Assembly: GCF_013408795.1 (NCBI RefSeq)
Contig: NZ_JACCCC010000001.1
Coordinates: forward strand, 6,572,001-6,636,000
Source of the DNA: Spinactinospora alkalitolerans
GTDB lineage: Bacteria > Actinomycetota > Actinomycetes > Streptosporangiales > Streptosporangiaceae
Length of the DNA stretch: 64,000 nt
Direction: 5' to 3'
Shown here: positions 8,262-16,730 of the stretch, piece after piece
Layout of the letters: each line of letters starts with the position of its first letter
Numbering within the stretch: position 1 is the first letter of the stretch
Translations under genes and position numbers: made by a program
The notes under the pieces: generated by a model
The model's input: the letters and a program-made list of their open reading frames with translations, nothing else
Databases searched by the model: none
What the model was told of the DNA's origin: nothing

Positions 8262-9044
8262 ATGTCCGATGATCTTCAGGTCGAGCGCTCGGGCTCCGTG
8301 GCGACGCTGACGCTCAACCGGCCGGAGAGCCGCAACGCCATCCGGTTGGAGATGTACCGCGACCTCCCCGCGATCCTGCGCGGCATCGACGAGGACCCGC
8401 TGGTCAAGGTCCTGGTCGTGCGAGGCGCGGGTACGAAGGCCTTCGCGGCGGGCGCCGACATCAGCGAGTTCCGCGACGTTCGGGCCGACGCCGAGAGCGC
8501 GCGCTCCTACAACGAGCAGGTGGCCGCAGCGGAGCACGCGCTGGAGGACATGGCCAAACCGACCGTCGCCATGGTGCACGGGTACTGCGTCGGCGGAGGG
8601 TGCGGCCTGGCGTTAGCGTGCGACCTGCGGTTCTGCGACACCGCCGCGCGGTTCGCCATCACCCCCGCCAAGCTCGGCCTCGTCTACAGCCTCGAATCCA
8701 CCAGGCGCCTGGTGGACCTCGTGGGGCCGGCGCAGGCGAAGTGGATCCTGTTCTCGGGCGGGCAGGTCGACGCCGGGCACGCGCTGCGCACAGGGCTGGC
8801 CGACGTGGTCGCCGAGCCCGATGAGCTGGCCGAGCAGACCTACGGCTTCGCCGAACTCGTGGGCACCCGCGCCCAGTTCAGCGTCCGCGCGGCCAAGGAG
8901 ATCGTCCGCCGCATCGTCGCCGGGCAGCGCGCCGACGACGAGGAGACCACGGACCTGCGCAACTCCTCGTTCGACACCGAGGACTACGCCGAAGGCGTGC
9001 GCGCCTTCCTCGAGAAGCGCCCGCCCCGCTTCACCTGGTCGTGA
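8262..9044 (+). CDS. Enoyl-CoA hydratase/isomerase (crotonase) family protein
   Basis: A 260-residue crotonase-fold protein that would act on the CoA thioester made by the upstream CoA-transferase. The oxyanion-hole segments are visible: FAAGADISEF near residue 65 and GYCVGGGCGLALACDLRF near residue 107. The C-terminal helical part ends in a normal RAFLEKRPPRF sequence. The start ATG at 8262 follows GGGAGG. Whether it is a hydratase, isomerase or hydrolase cannot be told because the catalytic acid positions vary in this family. It belongs to an operon leading into the TctC-TctB-TctA transporter. Confidence 0.87.
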   Translation: MSDDLQVERSGSVATLTLNRPESRNAIRLEMYRDLPAILRGIDEDPLVKVLVVRGAGTKAFAAGADISEFRDVRADAESARSYNEQVAAAEHALEDMAKPTVAMVHGYCVGGGCGLALACDLRFCDTAARFAITPAKLGLVYSLESTRRLVDLVGPAQAKWILFSGGQVDAGHALRTGLADVVAEPDELAEQTYGFAELVGTRAQFSVRAAKEIVRRIVAGQRADDEETTDLRNSSFDTEDYAEGVRAFLEKRPPRFTWS

Positions 9045-9130
9045 CGCGCCCGTCCGGGCGCACCCGGCCCTTTTCCGCACCTCCCACGACGAGCTCACCA
9101 CGCGCACCGTGCGGCCGAGGAGGCAATGCA

Positions 9131-10108
9131 ATGCCGAAGAAACGACGACTGCTGGCGGCAGTGACGCTGCTCGCCACCGTGACCGCCTGCGGCGCGGGAA
9201 CGTCGGTGCAGGAGAACCCCGACGACTACCCGAGCCGCGAACTCGACTGGACGATCGCCTTCGGCCCCGGGGGCGGCAACGACATCATGGCCAGGACCAT
9301 GGTCGACATCCTCAACCAGCACGAGCTCTACCCGCAGGACATCGCCGTGGAGAACCGCGAGGGCGGCAGCGGGGCCACCGGGTGGGGGCACCTCCTCAGC
9401 AACGCCGGGGACCCCTACGTCATCTCCACGACGTCCGGTTCCTTCATCACCACCCCGCTGCAGGCCGAGACCGGGTGGACCTACGCCGACTTCACCCACG
9501 TCGGCCTGTTCGCCACCGACGACTGCCTGTTCCTGACCCCGGGGTCCGACGGCGCCGAGACCTGGGACGCCTGGGTCGAGCACGCCGAGGACGCCGGCAC
9601 CGTCGCTGTGGGCGGCATCGGCACCGTCAACGTCGACTTCATCGTGCAGGCCGCACTGGCCGACCAGGCCGGATACGAGATCGAGTACGTGCCCTTCAAC
9701 GACGAAGGGCAACTGCAGACGGCGATGTCCTCCGGCGCGGTCGACGCCATCGTCTCCAACCCGGGGTCGATCATGGGCCAGGTCGAGAGCGGCGACGTCA
9801 ACGCCCTGCTCTTCACCGGGCAGCAGCGGCTCGACGCCCTGCCCGACGTGCCGACCGGGAAGGAGCTCGGCTACGAGGGGCTGGTCTCGATGCCCCGCGG
9901 GCTGATCCTGCCGCCCGACGCCCCCGACCACGCGCGCGACTGGTGGATCGAGACGATGCGGCAGGTCGTCGAGACCGACGAGTGGCAGGAGTACCTGGAC
10001 AAGAACCACCTCACCGAGGACGTCCGGTGGGGCGACGACTTCACCGCCTACCTGGAGACCACCGGGACCGAGTTCGAGAAGGCGCTGCGGGAGCAGGGGG
10101 CCATCTGA
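9131..10108 (+). CDS. tctC: TctC/Bug-family extracytoplasmic solute receptor lipoprotein
   Basis: A 325-residue receptor with a lysine/arginine-rich signal peptide and lipobox (TVTACG, cysteine near residue 20). Family features include the GPGGGNDIMAR segment, ENREGGSGATGW loop, a domain-swapping VPFNDEGQLQTAM region and LPDVPTGKELGYEG near the C-terminal domain. It overlaps the following TctB gene by TGATG. ATG 9131 is favoured by GAGGAGG 6 bases upstream. It is only distantly similar to the other TctC at the left edge, so the two transporters probably take different substrates. Confidence 0.9.
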   Translation: MPKKRRLLAAVTLLATVTACGAGTSVQENPDDYPSRELDWTIAFGPGGGNDIMARTMVDILNQHELYPQDIAVENREGGSGATGWGHLLSNAGDPYVISTTSGSFITTPLQAETGWTYADFTHVGLFATDDCLFLTPGSDGAETWDAWVEHAEDAGTVAVGGIGTVNVDFIVQAALADQAGYEIEYVPFNDEGQLQTAMSSGAVDAIVSNPGSIMGQVESGDVNALLFTGQQRLDALPDVPTGKELGYEGLVSMPRGLILPPDAPDHARDWWIETMRQVVETDEWQEYLDKNHLTEDVRWGDDFTAYLETTGTEFEKALREQGAI

Positions 10109-10680
10109 TGGCGAAGACATCCGCCACCTGGGTGCGCATCCCGTTCCAGCGCACGGCTCCGGAGGACCGGGACGCCGGCGGGGCGGCCGGCGGCGGGCGC
10201 GCGGCGGGCGCCCGCCCCCGGGTCTCCGGGGCGACCGTCTTCTACCTCGTCCTCGCCCTGGTCCTGGGCGCCTACACGGTCATGGCGTTCGGGATGGAGT
10301 GGCGCACGGCCGCCGGGCGGGTGGGCCCCGGGTTCTTCCCGCGGGTCCTCGGCCTCCTCGGCCTCGCCATCTGCCTGCTCGCCGCGGTGGGCAGCGCGCT
10401 GCCCAAGACCGCGGCCCGCACGCCCGCGGAGGCGGAGCGGCGCCACCCCTGGACGGTCGTCGCCGTGTGCCTGGCGCTGGCGGCGTTCGTCACCGTGCTG
10501 GTCCCGGTGGGCGCGGTCGTCACGGGATCGCTCTTCCTGATCGCGGTGCTGATGCTGTGCGACCGGGGGCACCCGGTGCGCGCGGTCGTCCTTGGAGCGG
10601 TGTTCCCCGCGGCGCTGTACGCGGTGTTCGTCCTCTGGCTCAACGCCCCCCTGCCATCCGGCCTGCTCCCCCTCTTCTAG
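10108..10680 (+). CDS. tctB: TctB-family small membrane subunit of tripartite tricarboxylate transporter
   Basis: A 190-residue membrane protein with a Gly/Ala/Arg-rich cytoplasmic N-terminus of about 45 residues, then four hydrophobic segments and the conserved VGPGFFPRVLG motif after the first of them. The C-terminal tail LNAPLPSGLLPLF is characteristic of TctB. Its start codon overlaps the stop of TctC (TGATG), implying translational coupling. TctB supports TctA in the membrane channel. The reading frame ends 180 bp before TctA, with an R1 repeat in the gap. Confidence 0.88.
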   Translation: MAKTSATWVRIPFQRTAPEDRDAGGAAGGGRAAGARPRVSGATVFYLVLALVLGAYTVMAFGMEWRTAAGRVGPGFFPRVLGLLGLAICLLAAVGSALPKTAARTPAEAERRHPWTVVAVCLALAAFVTVLVPVGAVVTGSLFLIAVLMLCDRGHPVRAVVLGAVFPAALYAVFVLWLNAPLPSGLLPLF

Positions 10681-10701
10681 CGAAGCCGGCGAACCCCCAC
10701 C

Positions 10702-10845
10702 GATGTTCGGCGGCCGCGTTCGCACAGGGGGTCGGTCGGCGCAGTGCGCGCAGCGCCGGCGGCATGGCAGATCCGAGCCCTGGAAACCCCACCTCATCCC
10801 ACTCCACCTCACCCCGCGAATGCGGCGGTCGAAGTTCGATCAGAG
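10702..10845 (+). repeat. Intergenic repeat R1, copy C
   Basis: Plus-orientation R1 copy between TctB and TctA, about 144 bp. It has the GATGTTCGGCGGCCGCGTTC opening, GGGGGTCGGTC, CAGTGCGCGCAGCGCC and CCCGCGAATGCGGCGGTCG blocks, plus an extra short CCTCA/CCACC-rich stretch not present in copy A. Its location inside an operon shows that transcription must either read through it or restart after it. Confidence 0.72.
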
Positions 10846-10860
10846 CCCACGGAGCCCGCC

Positions 10861-12414
10861 ATGGACATTTTCGGCAACCTGGTGAACGGCATCGCCGGCG
10901 TGCTCACCCCCACGAACCTGCTGTTCCTCTGCGTCGGCGTGCTCGTGGGGATGTTCGTCGGCGCCATCCCCGGCCTCGGGCCGTCGGCGGGGCTGGCGAT
11001 CCTGCTCCCGCTGACGTTCGGCCTGGACCCGACCACCGCGATCATCATGCTGGCGGCCGTCTACTACGGCGCGATGTACGGCGGGACGATCACGTCGGTG
11101 CTGATCAACACCCCGGGCGACTCGGCGAGCGTGCCGGCGACCCTGGAGGGCTATCCGCTCGCCCGCCAAGGGCGCGCCGGCCCTGCCCTGATCATCGCGG
11201 CGGTCGGCTCCTTCGTCGCCGGGACGATCGCCGTCGTCATCCTGACGATCGCGGCCCCGCTGATGGCCGGGCTGGCCTCGTCGTTCGGGCCGCCCGAGCT
11301 CTTCCTGCTCATCGTCATCGGCCTGCTCACCCTCGTCGTCCTCGTCGGCAGGAACTGGCTGCGCGGCCTGCTGTCGGTCGTGCTCGGGTTCGCCATCGGC
11401 ACGGTGGGGATCGACGTCGGCGGCGGCCAGCAGCGCTACACGTTCGGCTCGACCGAGCTCATCAACGGCGTCGACTTCATTCCGGTGGCCATCGGCCTGT
11501 TCGGCCTCGGTGAGATCCTGTGGACGCTGTACCGCGGCGGGCACAGGGAGGGCGCCGCCGACATCACCCTGAGCCGCCGCTCGGGCCCCTTCTGGCCGAC
11601 CAGGCAGGAGTGGCGCGAGTCGCGCGGGCCGATCCTGCGCGGCACCCCGCTCGGCTTCGTGCTCGGCGTGATCCCCGGCGCCGGCGCGACGGTGGCGTCG
11701 CTGATCTCCTACAGCATGGAGAAGGGGCTGTCCAAGCGTCCCGACCGGTTCGGCAAGGGCGCCATGGAGGGGCTGGCCGGGCCCGAGGCCGCCAACAACT
11801 CGGCGTCCACGGGCGCGATGGTTCCGCTGCTGACGCTGGGCATCCCCGGCTCGGCCTCCACGGCGGTGCTGCTGGGCGGCTTCCTGATGTGGGGGCTGCA
11901 GCCGGGGCCGCTGCTGATGCGCGACAACCCCGACTTCGCCTGGGGGCTGATCGCCAGCATGTATCTCGGCAACGTGATGCTGCTGGTGGTGAACATCTTC
12001 TGCATCCCGCTGTTCGCATCCGTCACCAGGGTGCCCTTCCGCACGCTGGCCCCGCTGATCATCGTCCTCTGCGCGTTCGGCACCTTCGCGGTCAACGCCA
12101 GCGTCGTCGAGGTCGGCATCATGTTCGTCTGCGGCGTCCTCGGCTTCTTCATGCGCATGTACGGACTGTCCCCGGCGGCCACGGTGATCGCCCTGGTCCT
12201 GGGGCCGATCGCCGAGGAGACCCTGCGCCAGAGCCTGCTGGTCTCCGGCGGCGGATTGGGGATCTTCCTGGAGCGCACCCCCTCGCTCATCCTGCTCGCG
12301 ATCATGGCCCTGCTCCTGGCCGCCCCGGCCATCGGCCCGGCGTCCAAACGCGCCTTCACCCGCCTGTCCCCGTCCCTCCGGAAGAAGGACTCCCAGGAGG
12401 CGACGCGCGACTGA
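10861..12414 (+). CDS. tctA: TctA-family large membrane subunit of tripartite tricarboxylate transporter
   Basis: A 517-residue polytopic protein of about 11-12 hydrophobic segments, the permease proper of the TTT system. The two family signatures are visible: GAIPGLGPSAGLAILLPLTF near residue 35 and the second internal-repeat motif GVIPGAGATVASLISY near residue 275, with GPEAANNSASTGAMVPLLTLGIPGS following. It completes the TctC-TctB-TctA set. ATG 10861 has GGAG about 7 bases upstream. The C-terminal 30 residues are basic and cytoplasmic. Confidence 0.92.
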   Translation: MDIFGNLVNGIAGVLTPTNLLFLCVGVLVGMFVGAIPGLGPSAGLAILLPLTFGLDPTTAIIMLAAVYYGAMYGGTITSVLINTPGDSASVPATLEGYPLARQGRAGPALIIAAVGSFVAGTIAVVILTIAAPLMAGLASSFGPPELFLLIVIGLLTLVVLVGRNWLRGLLSVVLGFAIGTVGIDVGGGQQRYTFGSTELINGVDFIPVAIGLFGLGEILWTLYRGGHREGAADITLSRRSGPFWPTRQEWRESRGPILRGTPLGFVLGVIPGAGATVASLISYSMEKGLSKRPDRFGKGAMEGLAGPEAANNSASTGAMVPLLTLGIPGSASTAVLLGGFLMWGLQPGPLLMRDNPDFAWGLIASMYLGNVMLLVVNIFCIPLFASVTRVPFRTLAPLIIVLCAFGTFAVNASVVEVGIMFVCGVLGFFMRMYGLSPAATVIALVLGPIAEETLRQSLLVSGGGLGIFLERTPSLILLAIMALLLAAPAIGPASKRAFTRLSPSLRKKDSQEATRD

Positions 12415-12481
12415 GCGCCGGAGCGTCCCGGAGGCGAGGTGCCCCACCGGCTCTTCGCCTCCGCCCCTCCGGCCGCGGTGT

Positions 12482-12511
12482 GTGACGCGTTCGGCTCCGC
12501 CGGCGCGTCAC
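12482..12511. terminator. Hairpin downstream of TctA operon
   Basis: Inverted repeat GTGACGCG-14-CGCGTCAC about 70 bp after the TctA stop. It lacks a T-tract, so it could be a weak terminator or an RNA stabiliser. Confidence 0.4.
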
Positions 12512-12675
12512 TTCCGCGAAACCGCTGGTAGATTGGATGGCTGATAACGGGCCGATGGCCACCGCACGTCACCGGGGACCTTCAACGCGGTTCCTCGGAG
12601 TCCAGGCCCGTCGACCGGCGCGGTCCGCCGCATCCGACCGCGCGCCCGGCTTCCCTCACCCCCGCGTTTCTCCTC

Positions 12676-12701
12676 GCACGGCGTAGTGGGCCGTGCTTTT
12701 T
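12676..12701 (+). terminator. Terminator-like hairpin with T-tract in the BCCT leader (possible attenuator)
   Basis: Perfect 7-bp stem GCACGGC/GCCGTGC with a 7-base loop followed by TTTTT, ending about 60 bp before the BCCT transporter start. It is 260 bp beyond the TctA operon, so it may terminate that operon or act as an attenuator for the transporter. A TAGATT sequence near 12530 could be a promoter -10, which would place the hairpin in the leader transcript. Confidence 0.5.
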
Positions 12702-12760
12702 CCATGTGCGCCGACCTTCCCGGTCCGTGCCTTCACGAGTGCCCTCCGGAGGTCAGCATC

Positions 12761-14338
12761 GTGCAACCGCAGACGGGTCCCCCGTTAACGAACCGGCTGA
12801 ATCGGCTGGGCCCGGTGTTCTGGCTCTCCGTGGCGCTGTCGGCCCTGTTCGTGCTGTGGGGCGTTCTCTCCCCCGGCTCGCAGACGACCGCCATGAGCAC
12901 GGCCATGAACTGGATCACCGCGAAGTTCGGCTGGGTCTACCTGACCGTCCCGCTGCTCCTGCTCGTGTTCCTCGTGTTCCTCGCGTTCAGCCGCTACGGC
13001 CGGATACGGCTGGGCTCGGACACCGACCGCCCCGAGTTCACGACGCACACGTGGATCGCGATGATCCTGTGCGCGGTCATGGGGATCGGCCTGGTCTCCT
13101 ACGGCGTCGCTGAACCGATCTCCCACTTCACGACGCCACCGCACGGCCTCGCCGAGCCGGGCGGCGACGACGCCGCGGTGCTCGCGCTGCAGTACTCCTT
13201 CTACGACTGGGGACTGCACGCCTGGGCCGTCTTCGCCGTGTTCGGCCTGGCCATCGGCTACTCGACGCACCGGAAGGGGCGGCCGGGGCTGATCAGCTCC
13301 CTGTTCACCCCGCTGCTCGGCCGCCGGGTCCACGGCCCGGCGGGCAAGGCGATCGACGTCTTCACCGTGTTCGCGACGCTGTTCGGCACCACCACGTCGC
13401 TGGGGCTGGGCGCGATGCAGATCGACAGCGGCCTGGCCGGGGTGACCGGGTCGGCGTCCGGTTCCACCGTCCAGATCGCGATCATCATCGTCACGACCCT
13501 GCTGTTCACCGCGTCGGCGGTGTCGGGGCTGCACCGGGGCATCCGCTTCCTCAGCGAGACCAGCCTCTCCCTGGCCGTGGTCCTGTTCGTCTTCGTCGCC
13601 GCCGCCGGGTCCACCGTGCTCCTCGCCAGCCTGTTCCTCGAGTCGGTGGGCACCTACATCAGCGACTTCGTGCGCATGAGCACGCGCGGAGCGGCCTTCG
13701 GCGACCTCGGCTGGATGCAGTCCTGGACGTACTTCATGATGGCCTGGTGGGTCGCGTGGGGCGCGTTCGTCGGCGTCTTCCTCGCCCGGATCTCCAGGGG
13801 CCGGACCATCCGCGAGTTCATCGGCGTGGTGCTGCTCGTCCCCAGCCTGGCCTTCTTCGCCTGGTTCACCGTGTTCGGCGGTTCGGCGATCGTCACCGAC
13901 CTGCACCAAGGGGGCGCCATCGGCGCGGCGGCCGCCGCGGACCTCAATGACGCCTTCCCCGCTCTGCTCGCCACACTGCCCCTGCCGGAGGTGACGACGG
14001 CGCTGCTGGTGCTGATCGCCGCGATGTTCTTCGTCTCCGGGGCCGACGCCAACACGTTCGTGCTCGGCATGCTCACCTCCGACGGCGATCAGCGCCCCCG
14101 CCGCCGCGTGCTGGTCATCTGGGGGGCGATGACGGGCCTGCTGGCGATCATCCTGCTGCTCTCCGGCGGGCTGGCAGCCCTGCAGCAGATGGTCATCGTC
14201 TCCTCCGCGCCGTTCCTGATCGTGCTCGCCGGTCTCCTGGCCGCCTTCTGGAAGGACCTGCGCTCCGATCCCGCGGTCCGCGCCCCGAAGAAGGAGAAGG
14301 AAGAGGAGCCCGTGCCCGTACCCGCAGGTCGGGAATGA
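12761..14338 (+). CDS. BCCT family transporter (betaine/carnitine/choline type)
   Basis: A 525-residue secondary transporter with about 12 membrane segments. The BCCT signature region is clear: WTYFMMAWWVAWGAFVGVF followed by ARISRGRTIREF, with GVAEPISHF in the early loop and GADANTFVLGML near the end. The tail is highly charged (Lys/Glu-rich, then PVPVPAG), as in osmosensing BCCT carriers, though this short tail does not prove osmotic gating. GTG 12761 is chosen because GGAGG lies 8 bases upstream; the frame opens earlier but without a ribosome site. It likely imports a quaternary-amine osmolyte. Confidence 0.9.
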   Translation: MQPQTGPPLTNRLNRLGPVFWLSVALSALFVLWGVLSPGSQTTAMSTAMNWITAKFGWVYLTVPLLLLVFLVFLAFSRYGRIRLGSDTDRPEFTTHTWIAMILCAVMGIGLVSYGVAEPISHFTTPPHGLAEPGGDDAAVLALQYSFYDWGLHAWAVFAVFGLAIGYSTHRKGRPGLISSLFTPLLGRRVHGPAGKAIDVFTVFATLFGTTTSLGLGAMQIDSGLAGVTGSASGSTVQIAIIIVTTLLFTASAVSGLHRGIRFLSETSLSLAVVLFVFVAAAGSTVLLASLFLESVGTYISDFVRMSTRGAAFGDLGWMQSWTYFMMAWWVAWGAFVGVFLARISRGRTIREFIGVVLLVPSLAFFAWFTVFGGSAIVTDLHQGGAIGAAAAADLNDAFPALLATLPLPEVTTALLVLIAAMFFVSGADANTFVLGMLTSDGDQRPRRRVLVIWGAMTGLLAIILLLSGGLAALQQMVIVSSAPFLIVLAGLLAAFWKDLRSDPAVRAPKKEKEEEPVPVPAGRE

Positions 14339-14357
14339 CCCATCAGGCGCACCTCCG

Positions 14358-14417
14358 CCGATCTCGAAGTCGTGCACGTTATTTCGGCGGTTTCAGGGTG
14401 CACAACTTCAAGATCGG
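14358..14417. terminator. Bidirectional terminator between converging genes
   Basis: Inverted repeat with 20-bp arms (14358-14377 and 14398-14417) differing at two positions that remain G-U paired in RNA. It sits between the converging BCCT and lipoprotein genes. Confidence 0.6.
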
Positions 14418-14457
14418 CGATGACGGAACCGGCCACCCGACCGTTTTGGCGACGGGG

Positions 14458-15021
14458 CTAGGAGATCCGGCGGAGCTTGAGGATGACCAGCTCGGTGAAC
14501 GAGGTGGCGATTCCGCACGTGTCCTCCGGGGCATCGGTTTCGACCCGGCTGACCAAGGTGCTGAACGAGTCGTCGGGGCCGAGTGCAATGTTCTGGTAGC
14601 AGGACTCCTCGTCGGCGGTCTGGACCGCGGAGTAGCCGGCGATCTCGATCTGCCGGGCGTCCGGATCACCCGTTTTGTTCTTCCGTGCCTCGTCCGAGGG
14701 ATACGGAATGAAGCCGAGCTGGATATCGGTCGAGGTCACCCAGTAACACGACGTGGCGGGCCCTTCGGACAGGTCGATCTCGCGGGGGGCGTAGACGATC
14801 CCGAAGTCGGCGAGTTCCTGCTCGTCGAGCAGTTGGCACGGGAACCCCGCATACCTGGACAGGCCGGGGGCGAGTTCGGTCGGATCCGGTGACGGCGAGG
14901 CCGAGGGTGACGGCGAGGGCGAGGAAGAGGGCTGGGCCGAGGAGCATCCGGCCAGCACGACCAGCATGGAGGACAGGATCGCCACCAGGTTGAAGCGCCG
15001 TCCCGTCTGGTTGGGGGGCAT
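14458..15021 (-). CDS. DUF3558-like lipoprotein
   Basis: A 187-residue exported lipoprotein. The N-terminus has a basic start, a hydrophobic core and the lipobox LAGC, followed by a Ser/Pro-rich linker (residues 27-48). The globular part contains four cysteines (PCQLL, SCYW, SCYQN, DTCG) that could form two disulfides, a pattern common in actinobacterial DUF3558 lipoproteins. Function is unknown. It converges on the BCCT gene. Assignment to DUF3558 is by pattern only. Confidence 0.7.
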   Translation of the reverse strand: MPPNQTGRRFNLVAILSSMLVVLAGCSSAQPSSSPSPSPSASPSPDPTELAPGLSRYAGFPCQLLDEQELADFGIVYAPREIDLSEGPATSCYWVTSTDIQLGFIPYPSDEARKNKTGDPDARQIEIAGYSAVQTADEESCYQNIALGPDDSFSTLVSRVETDAPEDTCGIATSFTELVILKLRRIS

Positions 15022-15119
15022 AGGCGGGAGCCTACTCCTCAGAACGGCGAAAAGCCCTCGATCCGGCTGTTTCGGGCTCGGCGCACCTTTCCTCTGTCAA
15101 CGGGACATCGGGGTCGGCG

Positions 15120-15542
15120 ATGCTTGTCCCCATGCCGAAACGGATCGACGGCCGCTTCCGGTCGGTGACCACGGCCGTCCTGCTGGAGCTGGAGTTCGAC
15201 GCCCGGGACAGCGGGCTGAATCAGCGCCTGGACCCCGATTGGCTGGCGGCTCGGATCGCGCCGGACGGGCGCCACCACCTGCTCCCTGCGCTGGAGCACG
15301 TCTTGGCGCACCGGCCCGAGATCTCGCCACAGGTGCGCTGTGAGCTGTTGCTGCACATGGGCGACGGCGCTCGCGCCCTGTCGCTGCTCGACGTGCGCCC
15401 GGCCCTCTTCGACCGCCTTCCCCCGGTGGTGGACCCCGCCGCGCACCGGGACCTCGCCGAGGCCCTGCGCCGCGCCCGCCCGGTCCGGGAGTGGCGAAAG
15501 CCGACCGACCCAGGACGACCGCCGTTCTTGGCAGAGGAATAG
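15120..15542 (+). CDS. Hypothetical protein
   Basis: A 140-residue soluble protein I do not recognise. It is rich in Leu, Arg and Asp, with no signal peptide or membrane segment, and reads as mostly helical (WLAARIAPDGRHHLLPALEHVL; ALSLLDVRPALFDRLPPVV). An ATG four codons later (15132) is an equally good start. It is followed by a strong terminator. Confidence 0.6.
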   Translation: MLVPMPKRIDGRFRSVTTAVLLELEFDARDSGLNQRLDPDWLAARIAPDGRHHLLPALEHVLAHRPEISPQVRCELLLHMGDGARALSLLDVRPALFDRLPPVVDPAAHRDLAEALRRARPVREWRKPTDPGRPPFLAEE

Positions 15543-15571
15543 CATGGCCGTGGGAAACGTCATCAGGACGT

Positions 15572-15608
15572 CGAAACGGCCCCCGGAGACACTCCGGGGG
15601 CCGTTTCG
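15572..15608. terminator. Strong bidirectional intrinsic terminator
   Basis: Perfect 16-bp inverted repeat (15572-15587 and 15593-15608) with a 5-base loop GACAC; the outer arms are AAACGG/CCGTTT, giving T-rich ends in both directions. It separates the converging hypothetical gene and the HTH-UTRA regulator. Confidence 0.85.
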
Positions 15609-15617
15609 TGTTCGGGA

Positions 15618-16433
15618 TCAGAACTGGTCGGAGCCTGCCACCTGCCCGATCGGGAAGACGTGCCGCGATGCCGCACAGATGGTCTCCAAAGCGTGGATCG
15701 GTACGTCATCGGTGCTCACGCTCACCCGCAGCACCTGCACGACCCATTCGCCCGGCACGTCGAGCAGGTCGGCCTCGTAGGGCGTCGGCGGACGTGCGGT
15801 GAGCGTCTCGGTCGCGTGGCCGAACGCGTGGCCCAGGTCCTCGATGGCGGCCTGCAGCGTCGGCAGCACGAACCCTTCGCCGTCCAGGCGGGTGTTCTCC
15901 CCGACGTCGAGGCGGAAGTACGACGTCGAGATCCGGACCGGCACGTCATTGGCCCAGAACATCTTCCGGCGTGCGATGACGTCCTCACCGGGTTCGACGC
16001 GCAGTCCTGCGGCGACGTGCTCGTTCGCCGGTTCGCGCCCCACGTACAGCATCTTCCGTTCGGGCTTGAGCCCCTGCCGCTCGGCCTCGGTCAGATAGAG
16101 CGACTTGGATCCGCGCACGGTCGGCGGTGTCGGCAGCGCGCGCTCGACGAGCACCCGCGGCCGCGGGCCGACGGGGCCGGTCGGAGCCTGGTGCTCCGAC
16201 CGGTCGGCGCCGGCCTTCTTCATCTGACTCACGCGGCCCGGTGTCACACCGAGGTGCCGGGCGATGTCCTCCTGCAGGAGTCCGCTCTCCTGCGCCTCGA
16301 CGATGGCGCCCCTGCGGATACGGGACAGCTCGACGCTCTGCCCCTGCAAGGTGGCCATGGCCGCAGACGCGGCCCGGGCTCTCTCCAGCGGATCCGATAG
16401 GGCGGCTATGTCGTGCAGCGTCCTTGCGTCCAA
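15618..16433 (-). CDS. HTH-UTRA transcriptional regulator
   Basis: A 271-residue regulator. The N-terminal third carries a helix-turn-helix (QEDIARHLGVTPGRVSQMKK, near residues 54-73) that looks like a sigma-4/MerR-like tri-helical HTH, not a GntR winged helix. The C-terminal 150 residues look like a UTRA small-molecule domain (ARRKMFWANDVPVRISTSYF; then GHAFGHATETLTARPPT and EADLLDVPGEWVVQVLRVSVSTD), which is normally attached to GntR/HutC proteins. TTG 16433 is the likely start, with GAGGGA 6 bases upstream. It is divergent from two small genes and flanked by two TTTAGnCCCCCTAnn sites that may be its operators. Confidence 0.8.
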   Translation of the reverse strand: MDARTLHDIAALSDPLERARAASAAMATLQGQSVELSRIRRGAIVEAQESGLLQEDIARHLGVTPGRVSQMKKAGADRSEHQAPTGPVGPRPRVLVERALPTPPTVRGSKSLYLTEAERQGLKPERKMLYVGREPANEHVAAGLRVEPGEDVIARRKMFWANDVPVRISTSYFRLDVGENTRLDGEGFVLPTLQAAIEDLGHAFGHATETLTARPPTPYEADLLDVPGEWVVQVLRVSVSTDDVPIHALETICAASRHVFPIGQVAGSDQF

Positions 16434-16467
16434 GGCGATCCCTCGTTATCGATTGCTTTGCCCAAAC

Positions 16468-16482
16468 TTTAGACCCCCTATT
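16468..16482. promoter_or_regulatory. Candidate operator, imperfect copy
   Basis: TTTAGACCCCCTATT upstream of the HTH-UTRA gene; 12 of 15 positions match the perfect palindrome at 16524-16538. The two centres are 56 bp apart. Confidence 0.45.
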
Positions 16483-16523
16483 GCGCGCGCGGAAAAGGCG
16501 GGTTACTGTCGTCACGCACGGTG

Positions 16524-16538
16524 TTTAGGCCCCCTAAA
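16524..16538. promoter_or_regulatory. Candidate operator palindrome
   Basis: Perfect inverted repeat TTTAGG-CCC-CCTAAA in the divergent region between the HTH-UTRA regulator and the downstream small genes. It is conspicuously AT-edged in a GC-rich setting; recognition by the neighbouring regulator is inferred. Confidence 0.5.
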
Positions 16539-16694
16539 GTCGAGGCTTGTGGGGGGTGCCCAAGCTGGCAGAGCGATTGGCGGTCACATGGCTAGTTTGC
16601 CCCAGCCTCCCGAACACCGCGCTTCGGACCACCGCGCGGTCAGCGGCTTGGCGGTCACCGATCGCGCGGTGCCCGAGACCTCCTGATGACGTTC

Positions 16695-16726
16695 GCCGGA
16701 CCTCCCATCCGGCCCGATCCGAGGAG
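16695..16726 (+). promoter_or_regulatory. Leader hairpin with CCTCCC loop plus Shine-Dalgarno
   Basis: Stem GCCGGA/TCCGGC with loop CCTCCCA, followed by GAGGAG just before ATG 16731. Loop bases CCTC/CTCC can pair with the Shine-Dalgarno. Nearly the same element precedes the paralogous gene at 50804, which is the reason to treat it as functional. Confidence 0.5.
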
Positions 16727-16730
16727 TCCC

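Noticed and set aside
16541-16690. tRNA-like start (GGTGCCCAAGCTGGCAGAGCG) in the regulator intergenic region
   Set aside because: No anticodon or T arm can be folded; a long hairpin CACCGCGCG/CGCGCGGTG accounts for the structure.
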